A DNA stretch of 64,000 nt, taken from contig BSBK01003554.1 of the NCBI GenBank assembly GCA_027943335.1, forward strand, positions 806,001 to 870,000, given 5' to 3'. Source of the DNA: Chamaecyparis obtusa (lineage: Eukaryota > Streptophyta > Pinopsida > Cupressales > Cupressaceae). Made by a program: the position numbers and the translations under genes. The notes under the pieces were generated by a model. That model saw only the letters and a list, made by a program, of their open reading frames with translations. It was not told the DNA's origin and searched no databases. This document shows positions 11,360-21,419 of this stretch, piece after piece; position 1 is the stretch's first letter; each line of letters opens with the position of its first letter.

Positions 11360-12383
11360 GTCCTCATATCTCTTCCCTTTGAGGGATGGCTCATCTTAGG
11401 TTGTTCTTTTGGTTCAGTAGCCTTTGATCTTCTTTGAGCAGTGTATACTTCATTTTTTTAGCATTCTTTTATGGACACGCATTGAGATAAAGTGTCATTC
11501 TATTGCTTTGATGGGATCTTGCACATGTTCATGCTATTTTTACTCGCACTCCATTGTAAAGTGCTGGGGGGGTTTGATGTTTGCCTTTGTTTGTCATCTT
11601 CTTTTGTCATGTGAGCATTCCTCCAATGACATTAGCCTCAGGTATCTCTATATGTGTTTCTACTCTCTCTATACATTTGATGTTTCAGATTCATCTTCAT
11701 CATGCAATTCATATTGGATGATATTTTTAGTGTACCTGTCATTACTCCCTTGTCAGTAGTATGGGGGGGTTGCTATTGTTGGTTCTACTACTTCCTTGGT
11801 TCGATAGTGTGAGATATGTATTTAGTATTTGATCCTATGTACTAGGCGGTTGCAGTGGCTAGGTACCTATGCATTCCAATGAGATGGATCATTTACCATA
11901 TAGACACTCTTTTCTTTCCTATTTTGGATGCACTCTTCCAGGTTTGATTGATCAGCTCTTCAGGCTTTTGGTTTTTATGCCATTTGTATCTTTGAGTTTA
12001 GGTGTTTTTCCTTTGTTTGCCTCCTGATTCGAGTAGTTTTATTTGAGGCCACTCATATAGATTATAGTCTTCTCTACCTGGTCATATTTATGTGGAGGAT
12101 CTTCAGTTTCTTCTTGACAGAGTTTGCAGTTTCATGCTTCAGTGATGTTTTACATGTTCATCTTTGTTCCTATTTTCTAGAACATTCCTAGTTTTGGAGG
12201 CTTCTTTAGTCCTTTAGACTAGTCTTTGTCTCTTTCTGGAGTAGAGTTTTTCCCATGTGGTTTTCTCTATTTCTCCACTTTTCAGAGACTCTCTTTTGTA
12301 CTTGGGTACCTGATCAGGCCTTTATTGCCAGGACTCATTTTCTTTCTTCTTGCATTATTTGTAGGTGCATTGTTGCTCATCTT
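11360..12383 (+). other. LARD interior, remaining non-coding part
   Basis: T-rich sequence with short open frames (for example 11424-11759) that match no family I know. Contains a few G6 runs (about 11567, 11764). No gag, protease or RT motif in any frame. Confidence 0.5.
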
Positions 12384-12392
12384 AAGGGGGGG
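12384..12392 (+). other. LARD polypurine tract
   Basis: AAGGGGGGG directly before the TGTTAGAG start of the 3' LTR, the normal plus-strand primer position. Confidence 0.85.
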
Positions 12393-12742
12393 TGTTAGAG
12401 TAAAGTATTAATTATGTTAATTAATCTTTACTCCCTTCTTAAGATGTCAACTTCCTTTTTCTTTAGTTAAAAAGCACATGCACTAGTTGTTCTAAACTCA
12501 TGCATTAGTCATGTAATAGTTAAACTAATTATTACATGTACTAGACTTTGCCTTTCAAGGCTTTTGATCTCCTTTATAAGGATGATCCATTGTACATTCA
12601 ATTCATTCATTAATTGAGGATATTTTTTTCTTCATTTTTTGAGTCAAACCCTTGCCCTCTTCTTGTCTCTACTTCATTGTAATAGGTTTTTGTATGTGGG
12701 TGATCTTCAGGTTTTGTGGATTTGTATTGCTCAAATCCTACA
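12393..12742 (+). repeat. LARD 3' LTR
   Basis: 350 bp from TGTTAGAG to CCTACA, the same length as the 5' LTR and nearly identical. It is followed by the TTTAC target duplication and then resumes LINE coding sequence. TATA-like TTTATAAGG at 12573-12581. Confidence 0.9.
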
Positions 12743-14299
12743 TTTACCACCAAAAGCTATATTTCTTTTGGATAAGTCATGAATCCCAACCCCACCAGCC
12801 TACTTGGAGAGGGACATTTTGTCAAGAGAAATCAACAAAATCTTTTTCTCCCCAGTCATGTTATTATTCCAAAGGAAGGAGTGAATAATTTTTTTAATTT
12901 GATTAATGACAAATCTAGGAGCATATAGAACTAAAATGTAGTAATTAGGTATATCAGATAAAATTGTTTTGACTAAAAGAATCCGACATGAAAGGGACAA
13001 CCATCTAGCTTTCCAAGCAGAAATATGAGACTTTAATCTCTCAGTGACAAAATTCCAAAAAGAAGGTTTGGTAGATCCCATAAAGAAAGGAATCCCCAAG
13101 TATGTTGAAGGAAGATAATCACAAGGGAATCCTAAGAGATTGAAAATTCTATCAGCCACCACCTGAGGAGTGTTAAAAATGAATATTTTAGACTTATGAG
13201 GGATAATTTGTTGACCTGAACCAGTAGTGTAAGTATCCAAAATGGACTTGATATGTTTGGCTTCTTGAAAAGTAGAATACCCAAATAGCAATGTATCATC
13301 AGAAAATAGATTATGAGTAGTTTAGATATCTAAATTAGGAATTGAAACCCCTTTCGACAAACCCAATTTCCTTTTCTTTGAAATCAACTGGCTGAAATCT
13401 TTTACCATGATAATAAATAAGAAGGGGGATAAAGGGTCTCCTTGCCTCACACCTTGAGAAGAGGAAAAAGAAACCAGAAGGGGGCCCATTAATTATAATA
13501 GAAAAATAATCCAAAGAGATACAATTCTTAATCCATTTGCACCAGGAAATAGAAAAGCCAATTTTTTGTAGGACTTTAAATAAAAAAATCCCAACAAACT
13601 TTATCATAAGTCTTCATCATGTCAAGCTTAATGAAAAAAGATGGAATATTGGAAGAATTAATGGAATGTAAAGTATTGTGAGAAAAAATTGCACCCTCAT
13701 GGGTTTCTCTACCTAGGACAAAACCCCCTTGATGGGAAGAAATAATACAAGGGAGAAGTAGCTTTAGCCTTAAATAAATAGCCTTAGTGAAGATTTTATA
13801 AATAGAATTACACAAGGAAATGGGTCTAAAACCAGTAAAGGTCTGAGGGTTCTTAGACTTTGGAATCATAGAAATATAGGTGACATTAAATTTTTTAAGA
13901 ACATACCCACCCCTTTTGGATTCTTCCAAAGCCATTAATAAATTAAATCTAATGAAATCCCAACACTTCTGAAAAAATAGAATAGTAAACCCATCAGATC
14001 TCAAGGCTTTATCAGGAGCCATGGAGAAAACAACTGAATGAAGTTCATCTAAAGAAAAGGATCTCATAAGAAATTTTTTATCCTCTAGGGTCACAAGGGG
14101 AAGAATAGAATCCAAAAGAAAATCCAAATGGTGATTCGTAGATGCGGAAGGAGTAGAAGGAGCCAATAATTCCTTAGAAAAGAAAACACCTTCCTCTCTA
14201 ATTTGATGATTTGTAGTTAGAATATTCCCATAGTTAGAATCCCTAATACTAAAAATTGTAGAAGCATCTTTTTTAATCTTAGTTGCATTCTTAGAAAAA
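12743..14299 (-). pseudogene. LINE reverse transcriptase
   Basis: The minus strand carries most L1-clade RT motifs in order: MAPDKALRSDGFTILFF, ISMIPKSKNPQTFTGFRPISLCN (two blocks around 13830), FIKLDMMKTYDKVCWDF with the first catalytic Asp, a GPPSGFF block at about 13480, and LFSDDTLLFG at about 13290. The last is a variant of the usual FADD motif and keeps both aspartates. The thumb follows, with PSTYLGIPFFMG and SAWKARWLSL. Frames break near 13590 and 13330. The 12743 edge joins directly to 9404 once the LARD is removed, reading IAFGGKLVWAMY across the join. Confidence 0.85.
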
Positions 14300-15176
14300 C
14301 GTCATGTCCCCTTTTCAAATAATTAAAAATAATAACTTTTGCTAAGGCTGACAGGCTCAAAAAGTGAAGTTTTGGGAAAAAGGGGCTAATATTTGAAAAC
14401 CAAAGGATTAATAAATGATAATTATTATTAAAATATGTATTATTGACCCCTCTTTGTCATGAGTTAGGGTTATGCCTTCTTTTAAAGGAGTTTGGAGGCA
14501 TTTCGGGCTCATTCTAGAACTTGATTTTTGCTCATTGTGTTGTTGTTCTTCAGAGGCTGCCAAACCTGTGGAGAAGGAGACCCAAGGAAAGGATTTTGTA
14601 GGTTTCTAGGAAGGATAAGGATGGGATTTTGAGGCCATTCCATGTGCAAGCTCATGCGGAGTTTTCCTTTGTGCTGAACAGTGCAGATTTGTGAGTTTTC
14701 GATTGTGTTTTTGTAAGATTTTGATGTTTCCTATTGATTTTTTCAGATTAGTTTGGGTTGCTGCTATATTTCAGCTATTTTAATGTTAAAATAGAGCTTA
14801 ATATATGTATTGGGTCGTGGTTATACTTCTGTGATAAATTATTAGTGTTATGTGGTGTTTCCGGGCCATTTTGTGTTGTTTTCGGGAGACCGATGAGCAT
14901 TGTTTTTGTCCTCCGTTTGGGAGATGTTGTGTAAACTCTATAAAGATCTGGAAATGTCATTTTGTAGGTCGTTATGCTGGTGAAATTTATATAAAAATGT
15001 CTACTTTCAGATTTATCAATAATATGTGAAGCTGTGAAGTTTTTGGCACTATTTCAGGCATACCCGATTTGGGTTTTATTGAGAAATTGGTTGATCTTTT
15101 GAAATATTGGTTGTTTGATTTTAAAATCTGATTAGAGGCTTTAAATATCATATAAAATCAGAAAGGGAACATTTCA
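14300..15176 (+). repeat. gypsy-B 5' LTR
   Basis: 877 bp. Begins CGTCATGTCCCC where the partner begins TGTCATGTCCCC, so the first T is mutated, and ends ...ACATTTCA one base before the primer site. A TATAAA at 14939-14944 could be the promoter. Confidence 0.88.
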
Positions 15177-15177
15177 G

Positions 15178-15189
15178 TGGTATCAGAGC
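15178..15189 (+). other. gypsy-B primer-binding site
   Basis: TGGTATCAGAGC, one base after the LTR; initiator tRNA-Met type. Confidence 0.9.
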
Positions 15190-15336
15190 TATGATCTTGC
15201 TAGCCTAAGGGTTTGTAGAAGTTTGTAGCAACTAAGTGAAAGAGAAAAGAGATATTTGCAGCGAGAAAAGAATAATTTTTTTTTGATCAAACCTCCAGTT
15301 GAAAATAAAAGTACAAAATCTAAGGAAGGAACAAGT

Positions 15337-16620
15337 ATGGCTGACCCAAATGAGATAGCAAAGAAATTCTTCCAGGACATCCAGAATACTCAGAAGCAAA
15401 CAGTGGATAGTTTGGTAGAAACTAGAGAGGCTTTGTGGATATTGACAGAAAAATTGCAAGGAGTTGTATCTACTAATGAGAAAGGGAGCACTTCATAGGA
15501 GCTAAGAAATCTGAAATCCACACCCTGTAAATCAACAAAAACTATTTTCTTGCCTGCAGATGAGCCACCAGTACCAAATCCAGCCCTTGTCCTATGGAAT
15601 AGGTTACAAGTAACTTGATTGCATTAAGAGCTACTTACAATGGCTTAGATGATGACTTTTGTAGTTGGGTTCCTTTTAGAGAATATGTGGATATGATGAA
15701 CACTTTGATGCCCAAGAAAGAGTATAGGAGGGAGCATGACATAAGTGGAAGAGAGCTCAAAAATAAAATAAGCAAGTTTACAACACCTACTTTTGATGGA
15801 ACAAATAAAATTTCAGCTAGAGCATGGCTACAAAAATTACAGACCTTCTTCACACTTAACCCCATGAAGGAGAGTGATGCCGTTCAATTTGCAAGTCTAC
15901 ACTTGGAAGATGTAGCATATGATTGGTGGTATCATGGAATGACTACTCAAGGTCATGATCAGGTAACTACATTTGATGATTTCAGTCAAAGAGTAATAGA
16001 TAGATTTGATCTCAAGGATGATGAGGAGTATTTTAAAGAATCATCAAAGTTGAAGCAAACCAAATCAGTTAATGAGTATATAGAAGAGTTTCAAAAAGTG
16101 GTTGTTATGGTACCTGATATGAGTGAAAGAGGATTATTTATCTTTTTCTTGATGGTTTGGGAGATTTTGTTAAGGGTTTGGTTAAGGCTTTCTCACCCTC
16201 AACCTTACATGAAGCTATCAAAAGAAGCTTGCAACTTGAAACTTGCGTGCCTATGAAACTAGTCACTAATAAAAAACCCCCAAATCTTTGGCAACATAAG
16301 GGGAATTTTCAGAAAAAGACTTTTCCATCACCATCACCAAAGAATGTGATAAATGTAGCAAAAAAGAAGGTAGATGAAGAGACTAGGAGTGAATTACGAA
16401 GGAAAAAGTTTTGTTTCACTTGTAGAGAACCATGGGTTCTAGGACACTGATGTTTGCGGAAAGGTCAAGTGCACTATATTGAAGTTGCTTCAGAATCTGA
16501 TTCAGATGAGCATGAGGAATTTCATGACACTAAGGAGGAGGAATAAGAAGAGAAAGAAAAAGAAATCAGCAAGGATGGCACTTTAGCAGCATTATTAGGA
16601 GTCCCAAGATACCATCCCTT
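15337..16620 (+). pseudogene. gag: gypsy-B gag
   Basis: Starts at ATG 15337 (MADPNEIAKKFFQDIQ) and breaks at a stop near 15496. It resumes at 15615 with the capsid region: ARAWLQKLQTFF and WWYHGMTTQG, typical of retrotransposon Gag. A one-base slip in a T-rich stretch near 16150 moves the frame to 16157-16450. That piece ends in a zinc knuckle of the CxxCxxxWxxxH form (CFTCREPWVLGH) which runs into an in-frame TGA where the family has a residue before the last Cys. An acidic tail follows to about 16620. Three breaks in all. Confidence 0.8.
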
Positions 16621-16639
16621 TCGAATTTGAGGGGTACTA

Positions 16640-17035
16640 GCAGGGAAAAGGTTGATAGTTCTTCTTGATAGTGGGGCAACTCACAATTTTATTGATGAGG
16701 GATTTGTCATGAGAAGAGGGCTTAAAGCAGAAGATTTTGAGGGATTCAATGTTACTATAGCTGATGGATTCAGTATGCCTTGCACACGGGTGGTGAAACA
16801 ACTCAAGATGACCTTAGGAGATTATGAGTTATGTGATGACTTCTATGTTGTTGGCATTGGGGAGACAGATCTTATATTGGGTGTTCAATGGTTGCACTCT
16901 ATTGGAGGCTATTACATGAACCATCAAACTATGGAGTTTAAATTGCATTCCAATGGGAAAGAAGTCTTATTGAGAGGCTTATCGAATGGAGCACCTAAGG
17001 TGGTCACTGCAAAGAGGATGGAGAGGAATTTTTGA
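16640..17035 (+). pseudogene. pol: gypsy-B aspartic protease
   Basis: The frame opens with VLLDSGATHNFID, the DSGA active site of retroviral-type aspartic protease, and continues through a normal flap/hydrophobic region (YVVGIGETDLILGVQWL, whose ILGVQW matches the conserved second hydrophobic motif). The domain is about 110 residues, the usual size. The active site looks intact. A stop at 17033 separates it from RT. Confidence 0.82.
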
Positions 17036-17199
17036 AGAGGACAAGTAGCATGGGCAGTAGGAGTCATAATCCATCCAACAAGCTCTCCAAAGAATCAAGG
17101 TAATTTCCATTTTGAAATTCAAAATATTCTTGATAAGCATAATATAGTTTTCAATGATTTGCCTTTGGGATTACCACTAGATAGAGGTTTTGAGCATGT

Positions 17200-18470
17200 T
17201 ATAGAGTTAGAATAGGGTGCCAAACTAGTTATAACAACTCCATACCACCATATAAGGAAGAAATAGAAAAAACTATTAAGGAACTCTTGGACATGGGATT
17301 CATAAGGCCTAGCTCTAGTCCATTTGCATCATCTGTGGTACTTGTCAAGAAAAATGATGGTATAATGAGAATGTGTATAGACTATAGGGCTCTAAACAAG
17401 AAGACCATAAAAAATAGATATCCCATACCACGCATAGATGAACTCATTGATGAGTTACATGGTGTTGTATACTTCTCAAAAATTGACTTAAGATCAGGGT
17501 ACCATCAAATCCGCATGAGGAGGGAAGATGTGGAAAAGACTACTTTCAGATGGCACTATGGGTACTTTGAATTTCTTGTTATGCCATTTGGCCTCACTAA
17601 TGCACCAGCAACATTCCAATCTTGTATGAATAAGGTATTCAACAAGCATCTTCAAAAATTTGTTTTGGTATTTTTTGATGATATCTTGATTTACAGTAAA
17701 ACATGGGAAGAGCATCTAAAGCACATAGACACTATTTTGGGAATCTTGGAGTAGAAATCCTTCTATGCTAAGCTATCTAAATGTGATTTTGGTTTGACAG
17801 AGATCCTATATTTGGGACATATTATAAGTTCTAAAGGAGTACAGGTTGATCAACAAAAAATCCAAGCAATTTTGGATTGGCCTCCACCCACTAATCTTAC
17901 ACAGTTGAGAGGTTTCTTCGGGTTGTGTAGCTACTATAGGAGATTTGTCAAGGGATTTTCTCAGCTTGCTTCCCCCTTGACTGATTTGACAAAGAAAGGA
18001 GCTTTTATTTGGACAGAAGAGGCACAAAAAACATTTGATAAGCTTAAGGAGGTAATGAGTTCATGCCATGTGCTTGCAATTCTAAATTTCTCTTTACCTT
18101 TTGTTGTTGAATGTGATGCCTCTGGAGAAGGTTTAGGGGCTGTCCTAACTCAAAGGGGACATCCAATAGAATTTGAGAGTAGAAAATTAAATCAATCAGA
18201 GAAAGGTTACTCCATCTATGATAAGGAAATGTTGGCAATCATGCATGCACTTCATAAGTTTAGACAATATTTGGTATGTGGGAGATTCATTGTAAAGATA
18301 GACCATAATAGCCTCAATTTCTTCTTGAACCAAAGAGATTTGAATGATCATCAACAAAAATGGGTAAGCAAATTGAAAGCTTATGATTTTGATATTGAAT
18401 ACGTGAAAGGAAAGAATAATGTGGTTGCTGATGCTCTCTCAAGAAAGCCCACTTTGTGTTCCTTAACATC
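17200..18470 (+). pseudogene. pol: gypsy-B reverse transcriptase and RNase H
   Basis: RT motifs in order: [44 protein letters not shown] with the first Asp, [13 protein letters not shown], and [10 protein letters not shown] with the Asp pair at 17671-17682. A TAG at 17752 splits the domain, and the thumb continues YLGHIISSKGVQVD. RNase H reads VVECDASGEGLGAVL, YDKEMLAIMHALHKFR, VKIDHNSLNFFL and NVVADALSRKP, so Asp, Glu, Asp and Asp are all there. Catalytic residues of both enzymes appear intact. The inactivating lesion in this stretch is the single stop. Confidence 0.88.
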
Positions 18471-19290
18471 TATCTCTGCTGATTGGAAAGTCTCCATAAT
18501 TTTGGAGTATGCTAAAGATTCCTTTGCCACTAATATTTTGGATAAGTTAGTGGATGATAACAAGTACAAGGTTGTTGATGAATTGATTTATTACAAGAAT
18601 AGGATCTTCTTAGTGCTAGGATCAAAAACTAAAGAGAGGATATTGAGGTCCTTTCATGACACACCTTTGGCTGGTCATCAAGGATACTTCAAGACATACA
18701 GGAAACTTTGAGAGCAGTTTGCATGAAAGGGTATGAAGGAGGATGTCCTTAAACACATTAAAGAATGTATGGTATGTCAACAAAACAAGAGTGAGCAAAT
18801 TTTTCCTGCAGGGTTGTTGCAGCCACTTCCTATTCATAAACAAAAATGGGAAAGTATTTCCATGGAATTCATCACTGGGTTTCACAAGGTTCAAGGTAAG
18901 GATTTCATATATGTGGTGGTAGATAGACTAACTAATTATGCACATTTCTTTCCCATCACATCTGATTTCAAGGCATCACAAGTGGTAGAGTTGTTCTTTA
19001 AGGAAATTTTCAGGTTACATGGTTTGCCTAGAAACATTGTCAGTGACTGGGATAGTAGATTCCTTAGCTCTTTTTGGAAGGATCTCTTTCATTTGGTAGG
19101 AATTGAAATCATTCCTAGTACTAGCTATCACCCTCAAACAGAGATAGTTAATAAATGGATAGAGGGACATTTGAGGAACTATGTTTCAAATCATCAACAT
19201 GCTTGGGTGAAATGGTTGCACCTAGGGGAGTATTGTTATAATACATCTCATAACATGTCTATTGGTATGCCTCATTTTCATTGGTTATGA
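18471..19290 (+). pseudogene. pol: gypsy-B integrase core
   Basis: The zinc-binding end shows CMVCQQNKSE near 18770 and a TPLAGHQG-type histidine motif just before a stop at 18709. The core has SMEFITGFH, where the first catalytic Asp is Glu, then VSDWDSRFLS (second Asp present). The third motif is HPQTEIVNKWIE, about four residues shorter than the usual form. A frame change near 19265-19290 ends this piece. With an altered first acidic residue and a small deletion next to the third, the integrase is unlikely to work. Confidence 0.82.
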
Positions 19291-19945
19291 TGCCCTTTGC
19301 TTTGTTGATCTAGTACTTTTAGATAGCAGAGTACCTGCAGCAAGTGGTTTTGTTAAGCAAAGCCAAGACATAATAAGGTCCCTCAAGGATAATCTACAAC
19401 ATGCACAAAACCAACAAAAGTTGTATGCTAATAGGAAAAGGACTGAAAGATCGTTTGAGGTGGGAGATTTGGTATTTTTTAGGTTGTAGCCATATAAGAA
19501 AAGCACCTTGAAGAGGAGTGGGGTAGAGAAGCTCAAGCCAAGGTTCTATGGGCCTTATAAGATCATCAAGAAGGTAGGAGAGGTAGCTTATGAATTGGAG
19601 CTCCCACCAAACAACAAAATACATAATGTTTTCCATGTCTCTTGCTTGAAGAAGGTTGTAGGCCAGAAAACCATAGTATCTATAGAATTACCACCTCTTG
19701 ATGATGAAGGGAAATTAGTTTTGATACTAGAAGAGGTTTTGGATACAAGAGAGAAAAGATTGAGAAATAGGAGCATCATAGAGCATTTGGTCAAATGGAA
19801 AGGATTACCATTGGAGGATGCAACTTGGGAAGGAGCACATATTGTTGAGCATCCCAACCTTCATTACTTGAGGAAAAACAATATTTGGGATGGAGGACTT
19901 GTCATGTCCCCTTTTCAAATAATTAAAAATAATAACTTTTGCTAA
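19262..19945 (+). pseudogene. pol: gypsy-B integrase C-terminus with chromodomain
   Basis: Two pieces (19262-19489 and 19508-19945) joined by a stop and frame change near 19490. The first has the FEVGDLVF motif of the integrase C-terminal fold, then RFYGPYKIIKKVGEVAYELELP and HNVFHVSCLKK. The chromodomain lies at about 19740-19870: LVKWKGLPLEDATWE with the conserved aromatic and acidic residues, then EHPNLHYL. In chromoviruses this domain is thought to guide integration to particular chromatin. The reading runs into the polypurine tract and the first bases of the 3' LTR. Confidence 0.85.
19887..19899 (+). other. gypsy-B polypurine tract
   Basis: GGGATGGAGGACT directly before the TGTCATG start of the 3' LTR; it overlaps the last codons of pol. 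Confidence 0.85.
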
Positions 19946-20775
19946 GGCTGACAGGCTCAAAAAGTGAAGTTTCAGGAAAAGGGGCTAATCTTTGGAAACC
20001 AAAGGATTAATAAATGATAATTATTATTAAAATATGTATTATTGATCCTTCTTGGTCGTGAGTTAGGGTTATGCCCTCTTTTAAAGGGGTTTGGAGGCAT
20101 TTCAGGCTCATTCTAGAACTTGATTTTTGCTCATTGCATTGTTGTTCTTCAGAGGCTGCCAAACCTATGGAGAAGGAGAACCAAGGATGGAATTTTTTAG
20201 GTTTCCAGTAAGGCTAAGGATGGTAGTTTGAGGCCATTCCATGTGCAAGATCATGCAGAGTTTTCCCTTGTGCTGAACAGTGCAGATTTGTGAGTTTTCG
20301 GGTGTGTTTTTGTAAAATTTTGATGTTTCCGGTTGAATTTTTATATCAGTTTGGGTTGATGCTATATTTTAGCCATTTTAATGTTAAAATAGAGCTTAAT
20401 ATATGTATTGGGTCATGGTTATACTTCTGTGATAAATTATTAGTGTTGTGTGGTGTTTCTGGGCCATTTTGTGTTATTTTCGGGAGCCCGATGAACATTG
20501 TTTTTTGTCTTTCATTTGGGAGCTGTTGTGTAAACACTATATAGATCTGGAAATGTCATTTTGTAGGCCGTTATGCTGGTAAAATTTCTATAAAAATGTC
20601 TACTTTTAGATTTATCAATAATATGTGAAGCTGTGAAGTTTTTGGCACTATTTCAGGCATACTCGATTTGGGTTTTATTGAGAAATTGGTTGATCTTTTG
20701 AAATATTGGTTGTTTGATTTTAAAAGCTGATTACAGGCTTTAAATATCATATAAAATCAGAAAGGGGACATTTCA
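19900..20775 (+). repeat. gypsy-B 3' LTR
   Basis: 876 bp from TGTCATGTCCCC to ACATTTCA, followed by the AAAAA duplication and then LINE sequence. Pairs with 14300-15176. Confidence 0.9.
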
Positions 20776-21403
20776 AAAAACTCATGTTCCTATCACCTTC
20801 CTTAAGCCAAACCTCATGGGAGTTTTGTTGCCAATTAATTTCTACCCGAGAATACAAGACTTCCCAATAAGCTTATAATTTCTTTTGGGTATCATTTGTG
20901 GAAGAATTGGTGCCATGTTTAATAATTGTCTCATTGACTACCTTAAAATCTTTAGCCACTACTTCCTTCTCATGAAAAATGTTCTTAAAAACTAACTTAT
21001 TTCAGATCATAATCTCAGATTTGACAAACTTTAATTTGGAATAAAATTGAAACATCTTAGTTCCTTTACAAAAAAGGGAACTAATCCACCATTTTTCAAT
21101 AAAGAAAGAAAGTGAGGATGAGTGAACCATATTTTTTCAAACTTGAAAGAGGGCCTAACAAAAGGGACATGGTCTAATTTATCAAAATTAAGTAAAATAG
21201 CAAAATGATCTGAATCTGAAGAAGCAAGAATCTCAAAGGTAAATGGAAAAGTGCTCAAATGTAAGTTTAGGGAAATAAGAAATCTATCAAGATGAGAAGC
21301 AATCTGACATGTAGACCTTCTATTAGTCCAAGTATAAGAACCATTAGAAGGGAAAATATCAAACAAAGCATTATCTTGGATAAAGGAGGAAAAATCATCA
21401 ATA
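20776..21403 (-). pseudogene. LINE endonuclease C-terminus and linker
   Basis: The minus strand reads the end of an apurinic-type endonuclease: FDIFPSNGSYTWTNRR, then SHLDRFLIS and SSDSDHFAILLNF, whose SDH motif is conserved in this nuclease family. The linker to RT follows (VWLKEGDRNMSFF at about 20790), and the frame continues across the gypsy-B insertion into 14299. The first part of the endonuclease is absent because the element is truncated at the TSD. At least one stop and frame change lie between 21031 and 20790. Confidence 0.8.
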
Positions 21404-21419
21404 TATTTTTATCAACTTT
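21404..21419. repeat. LINE target-site duplication, 5' side copy
   Basis: TATTTTTATCAACTTT, a perfect 16/16 match to 7305-7320. LINE coding sequence (IDDFSSFIQDN on the minus strand) begins directly inside it. Confidence 0.85.

Larger units (their letters stand above)
9405..12742 (+). mobile_element. Non-autonomous LTR retrotransposon (LARD) inside the LINE
   Basis: Two 350-bp LTRs (9405-9754 and 12393-12742) flank a 2.6-kb interior with no gag or pol motif. A primer site follows the left LTR directly, a G-rich polypurine tract precedes the right LTR, and TTTAC is duplicated on both sides (9400-9404, 12743-12747). It must be mobilised by another element's proteins. The interior carries diverged internal repeats and one GC-rich stretch. 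Orientation is plus, from the primer site. LTRs differ at only a few percent of positions by eye. Confidence 0.9.
14300..20775 (+). mobile_element. gypsy-B: chromovirus-type Ty3/gypsy element
   Basis: 6476 bp, with 877- and 876-bp LTRs, a primer site at 15178, gag, protease, RT, RNase H, integrase and a C-terminal chromodomain, then a polypurine tract at 19887. AAAAA flanks both ends (14295-14299 and 20776-20780). RT before integrase plus the chromodomain places it among Ty3/gypsy chromoviruses. It interrupts the LINE between its endonuclease linker and RT. Internal stops and frameshifts make it non-autonomous now. The LTRs look over 90% alike. Confidence 0.92.
7321..21403 (-). mobile_element. 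5'-truncated L1-type LINE with RNase H, split by two insertions
   Basis: Minus-strand coding order is endonuclease C-terminus (about 21400-20780), RT (14290-12750), zinc-finger region (9400-8690) and RNase H (8360-7773). The gaps are filled exactly by gypsy-B and the LARD. Closing each insertion at its TSD restores a continuous LINE reading frame. The whole is bracketed by a 16-bp direct repeat starting TATTTTTATC (7305-7320 and 21404-21419), the expected TSD of target-primed integration. The 3' end is a short A-rich tail on the minus strand at 7321-7329. The element starts inside the endonuclease, so it was 5'-truncated on insertion. Confidence 0.9.

Noticed and set aside
14775..20537. Two nearly identical minus-strand open frames (14960-14775 and 20537-20346)
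   Set aside because: They match because they lie in the paired gypsy-B LTRs. No protein family motif; LTR promoter sequence read in a chance frame.
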